The position numbers were made by a program, and so were the translations under genes. Below are positions 31,345 to 43,500 of a DNA stretch of 64,000 bases, in pieces. A model generated the notes under the pieces. That model ran no database searches. It was not told the origin of the DNA and saw only the letters and a list, made by a program, of their open reading frames with translations. This DNA is from Prorocentrum cordatum (taxonomy: Eukaryota; Sar; Dinophyceae; Prorocentrales; Prorocentraceae). The DNA lies in the NCBI GenBank assembly GCA_963575745.1, contig CAUYUJ010003869.1, forward strand, positions 273,065-337,064, in the 5' to 3' direction. Numbering within the stretch: position 1 is the first letter of the stretch; every line of letters begins with the position of its first letter.

Positions 31345-31730
31345 CCCTACCTAGGAGTTGGAGCCCCTAGGAAAGCAGCATTAGTAGTAACAGTAAAGCT
31401 AAGCTAAAGCGAAGCTAAAGCTAAGCTAAAGCTAAGCTGAAGCTAAGCTGAAGCTAAGCTGAAGCTAAGCTGAAGCTAAGCTAAAGCTAAGGTAAAGCTA
31501 AGCTAAAGCTAATGGTAAAGCTAAGCTACAGCTAAGCTAAAGCTAAGCTGAAGCTAGGCTAAAGCTAAGGTAAAGCTAAGCTAAAGCTAAGCTAAAGCTA
31601 AAGCTAAAGCTCCCAGGGGACTGGGGGAACCGCGGGGCGGATCCTGGGGGAACCGCCCAGGGCGCATTACACTGCCCGGCCCCTTGAAGCCAAGAGAGTA
31701 AGAACCCTTCTAGGCAGAGCCTAGGTAGGG
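31345..31730. mobile_element. 386-bp non-coding element with 11-bp terminal inverted repeats
   Basis: CCCTACCTAGG (31345-31355) and CCTAGGTAGGG (31720-31730) are perfect inverted repeats bounding an insertion inside a satellite monomer; monomer sequence resumes as CATGGTTTCGCAACA. Inside is an 11-bp minisatellite and CCTGGGGGAACCGC motifs. No clear target duplication. Confidence 0.6.
31392..31612 (+). repeat. 11-bp GCTAAGCTGAA minisatellite
   Basis: GCTAAGCTGAA/GCTAAGCTAAA units repeated about 20 times with a few TAAGG variants, wholly inside the 386-bp element. Confidence 0.9.
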
Positions 31731-32000
31731 AATAAAATCTCATGGTTTCGCAACAAGAATTCTCAAGCAATTCTTAAGAAAACCATTGGGTTTTCAACAT
31801 TTTCACATATCGCTACCAAACGGGCCTCTCGCGCGCGTGTCGGAATCATTCGAACATCCTTTAGTGCGCGTGTTGTCGCAAGAACCCCTTGTAACAAATT
31901 GGACGAAGTGCACACGCGCGCGTCGGCGCGCTCGCGCGCATGCCGGAATCATACAACAGTGTTATTTGTCGTAGGGATTTCAAGAGTGCCCCGAACAAAA
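31731..32000 (+). repeat. 287-bp satellite, ~1 monomer
   Basis: Resumes at CATGGTTTCGCAACAAGAAT and runs through CTACCAAACGGGCCTCTCGC and the CACGCGCGCGTCG core to TTTCAAGAGTGCCCCGAA. Confidence 0.85.
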
Positions 32001-32049
32001 ATTAGCTTGGCGAAGGACCCAACCATATGCAGTTGTGGGTATCGCATTC

Positions 32050-33000
32050 GGGGAAGCCCCGTATGGGGTCACGAAACGCTGTACTGGGCGGGGGGGCGGA
32101 CGCATGCGAACTGCGCCACTGGGACCTTCGGTGGAGCTCTCTATGGGGCCACGAAACGCTGTACTGGGTGTGGGGAGGACGCATTCGAACTGCGCCACTG
32201 GGACCTTCGGTGGAGCTCCCTATGGGGCCACGAAACGCTGCCCTGGGTGGGGGAACCGCATGCGGGCTGTGCCACTGGGACCTTCGGTGGAGCTCCCTAT
32301 GGGGCTACGAAACGCTGTCCTGGGTGGGGGAACCGCATGCGGGCTGTGCCACTGGGACCTTCGGTGGAGCTCCCTATGGGGCCACGAAACGCTGCCCTGG
32401 GTGGGGGAACCGCATGCGGGCACCCCCACTGGGGCCTTCGGTGGAGCTCCCTATGGGGCTACGAAACGCTGCCCTGGGTGGGGGAACCGCATGCGAACTG
32501 CGCCACTGGGGCCTTCGGTGGAGCTCCCTATGGGGCCACGAAACGCTGCCCTGGGGGAACCGCATGCGGACTGGGGCCTTCGGTGGAGCTCCCTATGGGG
32601 CTACGAAACGCTGCCCTGGGTGGGGGAACCGCATGCGGGAACACTGCCCTGCTGGGGCCTTCGGTGGAGCTCCCTATGGGGCCACGAAACGCTGCCCTGG
32701 GTGGGGGAACCGCATGCTCCACTGGGACCTTCGGTGGAGCTCCCTATGGGGCTACGAAACGCTGCCCTGGGTGGGGGAACCGCATGCGGGCTGTGCCACT
32801 GGGACCTTCGGTGGAGCTCCCTATGGGGCTACGAAACGCTGCCCTGGGTGGGGGAACCGCATGCGGGCTGTGCCACTGGGACCTTCGGTGGAGCTCCCTA
32901 TGGGGCTACGAAACGCTGCCCTGGGTGGAGGAACCGCATGCGGGCTGTGCCACTGGGACCTTCGGTGGAGCTCCCTACGGGGCTACGAAACGTGTGAGGG
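32050..33000 (+). repeat. ~78-bp tandem array, 12 copies
   Basis: CCTTCGGTGGAGCTC occurs at about 32125, 32204, 32281, 32358, 32435, 32513, 32577, 32657, 32728, 32805, 32881 and 32959. Most steps are 76-79 bp. The unit includes CCTATGGGGCTACGAAACGC, TGCCCTGGGTGGGGGAACCG and CATGCGGGCTGTGCCACTGG. Because 78 is divisible by three, several frames stay open (up to 496 codons) without being genes. A related 85-98-bp array lies at 45940-46380. Confidence 0.95.
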
Positions 33001-33149
33001 GTGTGCCGAGAGCAGAGGCAAGGAGGGGGAGGAGGGAGGAGGGCGAGGAGGGGGAGGAGGAGGAGAGGAGGGAGGTGGGACGCGGGGCGCTGTCTCTTCA
33101 AAACGAGGACCCAACACCACAGGATGGTTGGGAAAAAATTATCAACGCG

Positions 33150-33520
33150 TGGTTTCGCAACACGAATTTTCAAACAAAGCTTGCGCTCTCGCTCTTGCGA
33201 ATTCTTCAGAAAACCATCTGGTTTCCAACATGTTCATAACTTGCTACCAAAAGGGCCTCTCGCGCGCGCATCCCAGATCAACCGGATTTCGCCCCCCCCC
33301 CCCCCCCACCCCCATCATCGTATGCAGAAAATACTATGCGCGCGCACTCGTTTATCACAAATCATCTGTTCTCAAGAATCCCTTGCAAAAAAAAGGCGAA
33401 GTGCAAACGCGCGCGTCGTCGCGCGCGCATGCCGAAATCTTTCAAACTAACTTCAGGTTTCGGAAGGATTTCAAAATCGAGTGTCGCGAACACATATACA
33501 AGCACATGGTTGTGTAACAC
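33150..33520 (+). repeat. 287-bp satellite, ~1.3 monomers with poly-C
   Basis: Includes the monomer boundary CAACATGTTCATAACTTGCT then ACCAAAAGGGCC (33226-33257), a paralogous empty version of the LINE insertion site. A C-rich run (33293-33313) precedes a variant monomer. Confidence 0.85.
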
Positions 33521-33739
33521 TAATTCTTCACTCTTCGCGTATCCCCACCAGCCCATCTCAAAACAGCAACTCTTGCGAAGCATGCCGACAGTCGTGTTTT
33601 TCAGGCGTGTGTCCGCTTGCCCCCGCATATCTCCCCTGTTCCTCCTTCCTCCCGCCTCCTTGTACATCCTCCTTGTGGTGGGAGTGGGAGGAGGACGAGG
33701 CGGAGGAGGAGGGAGAGAAAGCGGTGGGAGGCAAGAGGG

Positions 33740-33880
33740 ATTTAGCGGAGACGACGACCACAGCGATGATCCTAAGAACGACGACGCACCCGACGACGAC
33801 GACGATATCGACCGCAACGACGACGACGACCACAACCGCGACGACGACGACGACGACGACGTCGACGACGACGACGACGA

Positions 33881-33932
<52 letters not shown>

Positions 33933-33935
33933 TGG
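33740..33935. repeat. (GAC)n microsatellite
   Basis: Imperfect then perfect GAC/ACG triplets, ending at the 26-bp array. Confidence 0.95.
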
Positions 33936-33949
33936 TGGGAGTCGTTGGG

Positions 33950-35290
<1,341 letters not shown>

Positions 35291-35600
35291 ATGTCTTTTG
35301 GGAGCCTGTTGGAGGCCTTTTGGGGCGTCTTGGGGCCTCTTGGCGGCCCCAGGGGCTTCTAGGAGCGTCTTGGGTGCCTTGGGGGAGCCTCTTCGGGCCT
35401 CTTGGGAGCCTCTTGGAGGCCGTTTGGGGCGTCTTGGGGGCCTCTTGGCGGCTCCAGGGGCTTCCAGGAGCGTCTTGGGTGCCTCGGGGGAGCCTCTTGG
35501 GGCCTCTTGGGGGCCTCTTGGGGGCATCTTGGGGGTCTCTTGGAGGCCTCTTGGGGCCTCTTGGGGCTCTTTGGTAGGGGTCTGGGAGGAATCTTGGGGC
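35291..35600 (+). repeat. Degenerate GGCCTCTTGGGG repeat
   Basis: Same family as 27030-27970, with an internal duplication of about 115 bp (GGGGCTTCTAGGAGCGTCTT at about 35350 and GGGGCTTCCAGGAGCGTCTT at about 35457). Confidence 0.8.
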
Positions 35601-35639
35601 CATCTGTCGGCGATCGATCACAGATGGGGCGAGCACTTT

Positions 35640-35850
35640 TCTCCCCCCCCCCCCGTCGGGGCCAGAATCCTCGTGAGGGGTGTCGAATTTTAGCCCTCCC
35701 AGGAGTCGAAAAAGACCCCTCCAACGACCCGCGGAACGCCCTCTCCAGGCCCAGGGGGAGGGGGTAGGGGGAGGGGTAAACCCCTCCCCGAAAGGGAAGA
35801 AGTGGGGTTGAGAACAGAGAGAGCTCGCTAAACCACTCACGCCCAAAGGG
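35640..35850. other. C- and G-run rich stretch, no gene
   Basis: A C run at about 35642-35654 and GGGGGAGGGGGTAGGGGGAG at about 35755-35775. Nothing else recognised. Confidence 0.5.
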
Positions 35851-36223
35851 CTGGTGGGATTATCAAAACAAAAAGTGCGTTCATGCTTTTGTGAATTGTT
35901 AAATACCGTAAGTATTTCAACATGTTCATGGCATGCTTCCAAATTGGCCTCTCGCGCGCGCGTGTCGGAATCGCTCGAAAGCCCTTGCGCGCGTGTTGTC
36001 GCAATAATCCCTTGCAACAGATGGGACGAAGTGCGCACACGCGCGTCGTCGCGCACGCATGTCGGAGCCATTCAACAACCTTTAATCATCGAGTGCCCCG
36101 AAAACATTTAAACAAAACACGTGTTTTCACAACAGGAAGTTTGAAACCAAGTTTGCGGTCGGGCTCTTGCGAAATCTTTACAAAACCATCGGGTGTTCAA
36201 CACATGTTCATAACTTGCTTCCT
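35850..36223 (+). repeat. 287-bp satellite, interrupted at 36222/36223 by the LINE
   Basis: Runs to ACATGTTCATAACTTGCTTC C, where the LINE begins. The monomer resumes at 43070 with the same bases, then TCATGGGCCTCTCGC. Confidence 0.9.
36202..36223. repeat. LINE target-site duplication, left copy
   Basis: Identical to 43070-43091 over 22 bases (ACATGTTCATAACTTGCTTC plus CT). The exact edge is ambiguous by one base at each side because the last A and the last T could belong to the element. Confidence 0.9.
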
Positions 36224-36266
36224 GGGCTCAAGGAGTCCTCGGCTCAAGGGGTTTAGGGCTCAAAGC
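36223..36266 (+). other. Tandem spliced-leader-like motifs at the LINE 5' end
   Basis: TGGGCTCAAG, then GAGTCCTCGGCTCAAG, then GGGTTTAGGGCTCAAAG, beginning right after the target-site duplication. The dinoflagellate SL ends CCATTTTGGCTCAAG. The octamer GGCTCAAG recurs at 16-17 base steps, close to the 15-base step of known tandem SL relics. Confidence 0.6.
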
Positions 36267-36367
36267 TGCGACAACCCGACCAGGAGCCCTGCCAAGGGTG
36301 GGCCGTCGCCTTTCTACTCTCCCGACTTACTCACACTCCGTTTCCCAACTACCGTCGACCTGCCACG

Positions 36368-38415
36368 ATGGCAGCCATGCAGGCAGAGGACATCAACAGC
36401 CTCGACTGCATGGACACGGACCCCGAGAATTCGGGAGCCACGCAGGGCATGGCAGCCTTGCAGATGAAGGCCCCAGCGGCGGCGCAGGGGGTCGCCATGA
36501 TCCCGCCTCCCGGTCTTGCTTCGACGACATCCCCGTTCGTCGAGCTCATCGAACAGGAGGCCTTGAAGCACTTCGACGTGGTGCGTGCGCACGTGGCGGT
36601 CCACGGCCCATCGGTCGTGCCGAGGTCCATCGATTCCCTCGCAGACTTCAAGGCTGTCCTCCAGTCCTTGGCCTATCACCCCTTCTCCGACGACTGCTGG
36701 TCCCGCCTGGGGCTCGCCCCACTCGAGGGCCCGGACGTCACGCTGGGGATCATCGAGTCGAGGCGGCGGTTCGCGCTCCTGCTCGGCTCGGGCCTTGAGA
36801 AGGCGGCTTGGCCAGCAGCCGACCGCGCAGCAGGCCAACGCATCATCGCCCTCCTCTCCGAGGCGGCCGACTCATGCACCATGAGCTTCGACGCCTGGTG
36901 CGCTGCCAGCCGCCGGCACAAGCCCAGCAAGCTGCCGCTCTGGAAGGAGCTGGGTCGGGAGGCACTGCTGGCTCTGCTCGGACACCGCGACGACCTTGCC
37001 GAGCGGCTAGCCACTCAGTGGTCCAGCCTCACAGGCGCATTGGACACGCCTGAGATGCAGTTCTCGGCCGCCCTCCCTCCGGCAGAGGCTCGTGCGATCG
37101 CGGAGCTCGCCGAGAAGGGCCACGGGATGCTGTGGGAGCGCATGGCGGGCAGGCCGCTGGTGCTCTGGGCGCCCGCGGACGCCTCTGCCCTCGGTCGGTT
37201 GATGCATTCCTTCCTGAAGGATTGTGGGGTCTACGGCATGCCACCCTTCTTCAAGCTGATCGCCCCGCTCCAGGTCTTCTCTGGCTGCGACACCTTCGAG
37301 AGCATCCGCGACCTCTGGCACCACCCGTTGCTCATCGAACGGTGGGCCTCGGTCGTGCGGGGCGTCGATGTCTACCCGCAGCCCTTTGAGATCATCACCC
37401 CTGGCAGGCTTGGCCCACGGCAGGATCTGCGCGCCCTCGCCGTGTTCACGATATCGGCGTCGCTTCCGCGACGAGCGCCACGGGTGATCAAGGCCGACCT
37501 CCCCCTTTTCTCCCTCGCCATGCAGCCCGCCTTCCTGGTCGACTTCCACGCTGAGGCCACCCACCAGGTTCTGAACCTCCTGCGGGCCAACTTGGAGACC
37601 GGCATGTCGGTCGGGCAAGTGCGCCGCAGCATGGGCTTCTCAGACCGGCAGCCCCGCGCTGTGGTGGATGTCCGTTTTGAGATCGGCACCAGCCTCCTGG
37701 ATCAGGAACTCAAGTTCCGGCAGCTCCGCCCTCTCCTCCCAGCTGGTACGGTTTACGGCTCCCAGACCATGTTCGCCGACCCCTCCACGCTGCTGGTGGA
37801 GATCGGGCACCCCAGTGCGGCCCCTCGGGCCTGGCCCCTGTGCTCCCGCCTCCTTTTCCTTTCGGACGAACGCATCCTCGCGCTCAGCGATGCGGTGGAG
37901 TGCACTTGGGCGGCCGTCATGAACCAGGCCTTCAAGGACGACCCAGAAGGGGCCCTCTACCTGGTCAAGTGGCGCCCCTCTCGCCGCGGTGGTCGGCCCT
38001 TCGCAACACCCTCGGAGACTGCTGGCCAACTTGCTGCCACGCGTCGCTCCCAGCGGACGCGCGGGCGGCCACTGGCTCTCCAGACCGTGACGGATGTAGA
38101 GATACGGGGGGCCCTCAAGGCAGACGAGAAAGAGGTCGTCACTCGGCTGATGGAACACCTGAGCTCGCAGGCCGGCATCGCTCTCCGGGAGGGGGGCCTT
38201 CAGGAATGCGGGCCGGGCACCTGGCGCTGGCTGGCGGGACGCGACCCTCGCGCCCCCCCGGGCGCTCTCGCCTTTTTTTGTCCAGCGAGGCGGAGGTGGC
38301 GCAGGTCCGGGCGGCTCTCCACAACAGGACAGTGAGCGTCGGGTGTGACACGTTCACTGTGCAGGTCTTCAATGATTTGCTTGACGCTACGTCGGCGCAG
38401 GGGCGCAGGCATTGA
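36368..38415 (+). CDS. LINE ORF1 protein, frameshifted near the end
   Basis: A 655-codon frame opens at the first ATG of the leader (MAAMQAEDINSLDCMDTD) and is stop-free to 38335. The last part reads in the wrong frame: sense resumes in the +1 frame as FLSSEAEVAQVRAALHNRTV then FTVQVFNDLLDATSAQGRRH, ending at 38415. The shift lies near C7 (38252-38258) or T7 (38273-38279), so a homopolymer error is possible. True length is therefore about 680 residues. It has no recognisable zinc knuckle or RRM; the middle is globular and Leu/Ala/Arg-rich. By position it should be the RNA-binding partner of ORF2. Reading on the plus strand is supported by conserved protein-like composition over the full length. 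Confidence 0.75.
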
Positions 38416-38436
38416 CTAGGTGTCGACCAACCCCCG

Positions 38437-41400
38437 TTGGCCTGGGCCCTCAGCAGCTCAGGGTGCATGTCCTTCCTCATTGACGTCGTCGTGACGCTCC
38501 TGGACGCCTCTGCTTCCACGGGCCTTGCGGCCTCGGCTGGTGTGGGAGATAATTTGCTTCGGCCTGCTGATCTTCCTGCTACTGGCGATGATGCCCATCG
38601 CCGCGTTGCTCTCCCTCCTCTTCTCCTGCCCCCCTCCAGGGACGAGTTTGCAATCCTCGCGCGCATCGACAACGACACGCCTGTGCAGGTCCTCCAGCGC
38701 GGTCGTATTCGCCGAGCGTTGGGCACTTTGCCGTCAACGTCCACGCAAACTGGTGGCGGCGCCCCGCGCGCTGCTGTGGTGCCACCGGTGCTGGCGGATA
38801 CGCCCTTCCCCTGTCACCCCTATCGGGGCGACGTCAAGGTAGCCACGTGGAATACGCAGGCCCTCTTCGCTGCGAATGTCGTCAGGCATGGGCAGAAGTG
38901 GCGCCACCTTGGCCAGCTCCTCAAGCAGCATGACATCGTGCTGTTCACGGAGACTCACGGCACGACGGACAGCCTCGCCTTGGCCGAGCCCCCACGTGGC
39001 GCTCAGGCCTGGTGGTTGCCAGGGACCTCTCATCGGGGCGGGGTCGGGATTGTGGTCGCCGACGGCTTCTTGGACAAGTTCCCTCGGCGCCGCTGGATTC
39101 CCCTCGGGCACCAACGGCGACATCTTCCACGCGGCCAGCGCCCCCGAGCATCAAGCCGCGCTTCGCCCTGCTGCACAGCGCCGCCTTCTCCGGGTGGAGG
39201 TCGCCCGCGCCCTTCGGCCTGCAGGAGCCTCTCTCTCCCTCATTGGGGGCGATTTCAATTGGGTGGCAGCCCCAGAGGACCGGGCGTCCTGCGGGGACGG
39301 CGCCCACACAGGGCATCGGGACCGTTCCGAAGAACTCCACTGGATCGGCATGCTCCCTGGCTTTGCTGAGCTACACCAGCGGGCGATGACTCATAGCTCC
39401 GCTCAGGCACGCTCTCGCCTCGACCGTTTTTACGCCAACTTCGAGGGGGCGGACCTGCTTGACAGGGAGATCTTCGTCGGGGTTGGAGACTGGGTCTTCG
39501 AGCTCCCCAACCACCGCCCAGTCTTTATGGGGCGCCGCGCGCCGACATCCAGGTCCTCCGAATCGCGGCCAATTCCGACAAGCACGGCTCCTCGGGTCTC
39601 GGCGAGATTCTTGGAGCTGCAGGGCCACCAGCTGCCCAGTGACTCCTTTCACGAGCTCGCCTTGCTGAAGCAGGCCATCCAGGAGGTCTCGAGGGCGATG
39701 GGGCAGGAGCATTCCTGGGATAAGGCTGAGTCTACGGAGGACCGGCTTGGCGCCACAATGTCGTTCGTGCGGGCGGTCGAAACGCAGTCCCTCGCGGCCT
39801 TCTCGAAGGCCTTGGAACGCTACCCTGCCCTGGGCAATATGGTGCGGAACCCCTGCGCGCCGGACCTCGCGGAAGGTGGCGGCCTTGCTTCGGTTAGGTC
39901 GCACGCCTTGGAGCTCGCGCGGGAGCATGCCATTCAGGAGCTCACCCGGCTCCACGAGGAGGCGCCAGGTTTGGACGCGGTAGAGGCTTCCTTCGCCCGT
40001 GCCCGCAACTTTCGCTTGCTGGCCCGCCTCTCCCCTGGTCGGGGGAAGAACCTCACGGCTACAAGGGGGGTGAACGGCGAGATCCACGTCCAGCCCGAGG
40101 ACATCGCAAAGGACTTGCACGGGCACTGGGAGAGGGTCTTCACGCGCGGGCCGACTGATGAGGCTCTGCGCCACCAGTGGCTCTCGGAAGACATCCCTCC
40201 GGCAGCCCGCAGCCCGTTGCCCCTAGCGGGTTCGTCCTCTTGGCAGCCTACCTGTGGGGACGTGCGACGTGCCCTCAAACGCTCTGGGTCCTCCGTTCCG
40301 GGGCCCGATGGGATCCCGGCCGCCGCGGACCGGCGGCTGCGGGAGTTGGCGGTCGGCGTGCTCCACCGCGCCCTCCTGTGCTTGATGACTCCAGAGGGCA
40401 ATGCGCTGCGCACTCGCCATGATCCAAGCTTCAATGCCGCGCTGATGTTTTTCATTCCGAAGAAGGAGGCGGGCACGGATGATACTCACGGCACGTTCTA
40501 CGATCCGCAGAACGCGCGGCCGATTAGCGTCACGAGCTTCGATGGCAGGATCCTCTCGCAGGCGGTGCGGCTCCGGGTCGAACCTCTCCTTGAGAGCTGG
40601 GCCTCTCGCTCCCAGCGTGGGTTCATTGGCGGCCGTTCGCTGCTGGCCAACGTGCTGGACATTGAGGAGCGGATGATGGAGGTCTCGCTGCGGTCTGCGC
40701 GGGGGGCGAGATTTTTCTTCGACTTCAAGGCTGCCTTCCCATCGATCGATCAGGGCTTCATCCTCGACTTGCTCACCCACCTTGGGCTCCCAGACTTCCT
40801 CGTCAGGTTCGTTGCCAACATCTACGAGGACAACATTGTGCACATTGCGGTAGCTGGCCAGCGGTTCCGTGGCTTCTCGGTCACGACTGGCGTCCGCCAG
40901 GGAGATCCCCTTTCGCCGCTGATCTTCGCAATCGCGGCGGACCTGTTGCTGCGGCGACTCGCGCGCCTCTTCCCCGCCGCCCTGGTCCGGGCCTACGCGG
41001 ACGACCTGGCGCTGGTGACGGGCGATATGCTGGCCGACGCCCCGCGGCTGGAGACGTTGTTCGAGGAGTACTCGCGTCTCTCCGGGCTGCACCTCCATTT
41101 GGGGAAGTCTGTCATCATCCCATTGTCCCCAGGGGAGCTTGAGGACTCGCGCCAGGCCATTGCCCAAGTCACGACCGCATGGGCCGCCATGCGGGTCGCG
41201 TCTGACACGGAGTACCTCGGGTTCGTGCTGGGCCCGACGAGCGGCCGCAAGTCGTGGTTCAAACCGCTCCAGAAGATGCTCGACAGGGCTCGGGCCTGGG
41301 GCAGAGTGGGCGGGGGAATGCAGGTGTCGCTCCTGGCGGCCCGGGTGTACATCACCTCCACCGCCGGTTTCGTGGCCCAGCTCCTGCCCCCTCCCCCGGA

Positions 41401-42393
41401 TTGGGAGACGACGGACCGACGGATCATGACGCCCCTCTTCCCCGGCCCGCGGGGGTGGCTCTCCCCTGCCCTTTTGCGGGGCCCTTCGCGCTTCGGCGGG
41501 ATGGCCGGTGTTTGGACGACCTTGAACAGCTCTCTTTGGCAGCGCGTGCACGCGCATTCCGTTGCGAGGCCCGCGAGGAGGGGGGATTGCAGATAGAGGC
41601 CCGGCGCCGGCACCTCCGCGACGCCATCTCGCAGACCGAGCGGCTGGACCGCCTCGCCGTCTGGGCCCCGTGGTACGACAATGCCATGTGCTGCCACGTT
41701 TGGGCGGCCAACGCCTTCCTCGTTCAGAATGCTTTCCCTGCGGAGGTCGTCCAGGGCCGGATCCTCCAGCACGCGGACGCGACGGAGCTCGCAGCGGCAG
41801 AGCTGCAGGACCGCTGCCGCAGGCGTTGGCAAGGGACCCTTCGGGATTTCCTTCGACCCGCTGCCGACGAGCATGCCCTTCGCTTCCTCCGGCGGCGATT
41901 GGACAGATGGGGCATTCGTGTCTTGCCTGGCCACAGGGTGCAGCGTGCCCTGAACGTGTTCAAGCTGTTAGCTGGGAAGGTGCCCGTCCGGGTCCTGGCG
42001 GCCCTCCTCCGCGCGTTGTGCAACGGCTGGTGCGCGGCGCGCCGCTTCCAGCGCACGGCCTCATGCATGTTCGGCTGCAGCGGGCTGGACTCCATCGAGC
42101 GCTATGCGCGGTGCCCGGCCGTGGACTGGTTCGCCCGCGCTCGGCTGGCCCTCCCGCGGCAGGACGATCCCTTGGCGGAGTTCCTCGTGCTCTCCGGGGC
42201 TGGCGCAGCTGAGGACGACGTCCTGATTAGGCGCGCTGTGAGGACAGCAGCCGTTTACAAGCCCCATTGCACGTTCCGCCACTCCAACCAGGCCGCCGTC
42301 ACGACGCCAGACGCGCTCGCGCAGGTGATTCGTGAGATTGTCCGCAGCCACCCTCGCGCTGCTAGGGCGGTCGGGCGGTCGTTTGTTAGCTGA
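38437..42393 (+). CDS. LINE ORF2: APE endonuclease, RT, cysteine cluster (frameshifted)
   Basis: Three frames join. 38437-~39100: leader, then the endonuclease start VATWNTQALF (Asn at 38851) and LFTETHG. ~39100-41540: GGDFN (Asp at 39251), SRLDRFY (Asp at 39422) and NHRPV (His at 39512; the usual Asp before it is Asn), then RT with RPISVTSFDGR, QRGFIGGRSL, FDFKAAFPS (Asp at 40721), GVRQGDPLSPLIF, YADD (40994-41005) and YLGFVLGP. ~41540-42393: the sense continues as RARAFRCEAREEGGLQIEAR to a Cys cluster (CMFGCS...YARCP) and stops at 42393. Between 39130 and 39200 local compensating indels also scramble the frame (IKPRFALLHSAAFSG is in a third frame). All catalytic RT residues remain. The enzyme nicks target DNA and primes reverse transcription there. 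Confidence 0.9.
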
Positions 42394-43062
42394 GGTAGAC
42401 TCGTCCTCCCCCCTCTCCTTCTCTCTTGCTGTTGCTGTTGCTGGCCTAGTGCCGCAGGCACTGCGGCGTCGTGCCTTTCTCGCTTGATCTAGCTTTCATG
42501 TTCTCCGCGTGGGGCGCGGTATTCGGCCAGGTCGCTGGCCTATAGTTCCATGTCTACGCTCCAAGACCAGGGCCAGCCAGAGGGGATCGGCGGACGACCG
42601 TCACCGATGACTGGTGGGCCACTGCTCTGGCCAAGAGGGCCCCAGGTAATATCAAAACAGGGATGCCGCCACGCAGTGTCTTTGGGATGTGTGGCCCGAA
42701 TTGTTCCATGTCTACGCTTGGGTCGCTGGCCGGAATTTCGGCCACGCTCGCAGGGCGCAATTCTGTGGGCACGCTGGCGGGGGGATGCCAGCCCATCCTC
42801 GGCGAAGTCTTGTGTTGCGCATGCCCTTTGTTTTCTTTCTTTCCCTCTTCCCCCTCCCCCCTCTTCTTCTCCTCCTCGCGCCGCGCTCGCAAGTGAGGTT
42901 TCGTGACAATTTCGTGCCTTCCTTGCTTGTTTTCATTCGGTGCCGGCCCATGCGTTTATTTTTGGGCGCGCCGGTCTATAGGCGATACGTTTCCGGGCAA
43001 TTTCGTATCGAGCGCGGGGTTCAAGAAAGCCTCCTCGAGGGGCAGCGGATTTTCTTTGCGGG
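42394..43062 (+). other. LINE 3' UTR
   Basis: Non-coding, with CTTGCTGTTGCTGTTGCTGG near the start, GTTCCATGTCTACGCT repeated at about 42546 and 42704, and a pyrimidine tract at 42830-42880, ending at the A8 tail. Confidence 0.75.
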
Positions 43063-43069
43063 AAAAAAA

Positions 43070-43091
43070 ACATGTTCATAACTTGCTTCCT
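43070..43091. repeat. LINE target-site duplication, right copy
   Basis: Identical to 36202-36223 and followed by CATGGGCCTCTCGC, the expected continuation of the satellite monomer. Confidence 0.9.
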
Positions 43092-43500
43092 CATGGGCCT
43101 CTCGCATGCGCATGTCGGAGTCGCTCGAACGCCCCTGCGCGCGTGTTGTCATAAGAATCCTTTGCCAAAAACGGGACGAAGTGCACGCGCGCGTCGTCGC
43201 GCGCGCATGTCGAAATCTTTCAAACACTTGACCCTGTTCGTAGGGATTTCAAAATCGAATGCCCGGAAAGCGTATTAACAACGATGGCATGGTTTCCCAC
43301 CACCAGTTTTCAAGCATGCTTGCGCTCGCGTTCCTGCGAATTCTAAAACCAAAGGTGTTCCAAATGTCCCATTACATTCGGCCAAACGGGCCCTTCGCGC
43401 ACGTGCCACGATCCGTGTCAACTAATACTACGCGGGCCACTCGCGCGCGTCGGCCGCGCGCGCATGTCGAACTTCCTCCAAAACCCCATCGCCGATGTAA
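43070..43500 (+). repeat. 287-bp satellite, ~1.5 monomers
   Basis: Continues the monomer cut by the LINE, then a variant monomer with AAGCATGCTTGCGCTCGCGT and the core CACTCGCGCGCGTCGGCCGC. Confidence 0.85.

Larger units (their letters stand above)
36223..43069 (+). mobile_element. Near full-length APE-type LINE, ~6.85 kb
   Basis: The element is bounded by a perfect ~21-bp target-site duplication and ends in a run of 8 A (43063-43070). It has a 145-base 5' leader with SL-like motifs, ORF1 (36368), ORF2 with endonuclease, reverse transcriptase and C-terminal cysteine cluster, and a 3' UTR from 42397. It sits inside one 287-bp satellite monomer; the uninterrupted monomer is seen at 33226. At least three frameshifts break the ORFs, so this copy is probably inactive unless they are sequencing errors. 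No RNase H follows the RT in this copy, unlike the LINE relics at 16.6 and 50.8 kb, so it belongs to a different lineage. Confidence 0.9.

Noticed and set aside
32027-33517. Long plus-strand frames (320-496 codons) with repeating GPSVELPMGPRNAALGGGT peptides
   Set aside because: They follow from a ~78-bp tandem unit divisible by three. Three frames are open at once and copy lengths vary without regard to frame.
40223-41557. Minus-strand 444-codon frame opposite the LINE RT
   Set aside because: Shadow of the RT frame; the plus strand carries all RT motifs.
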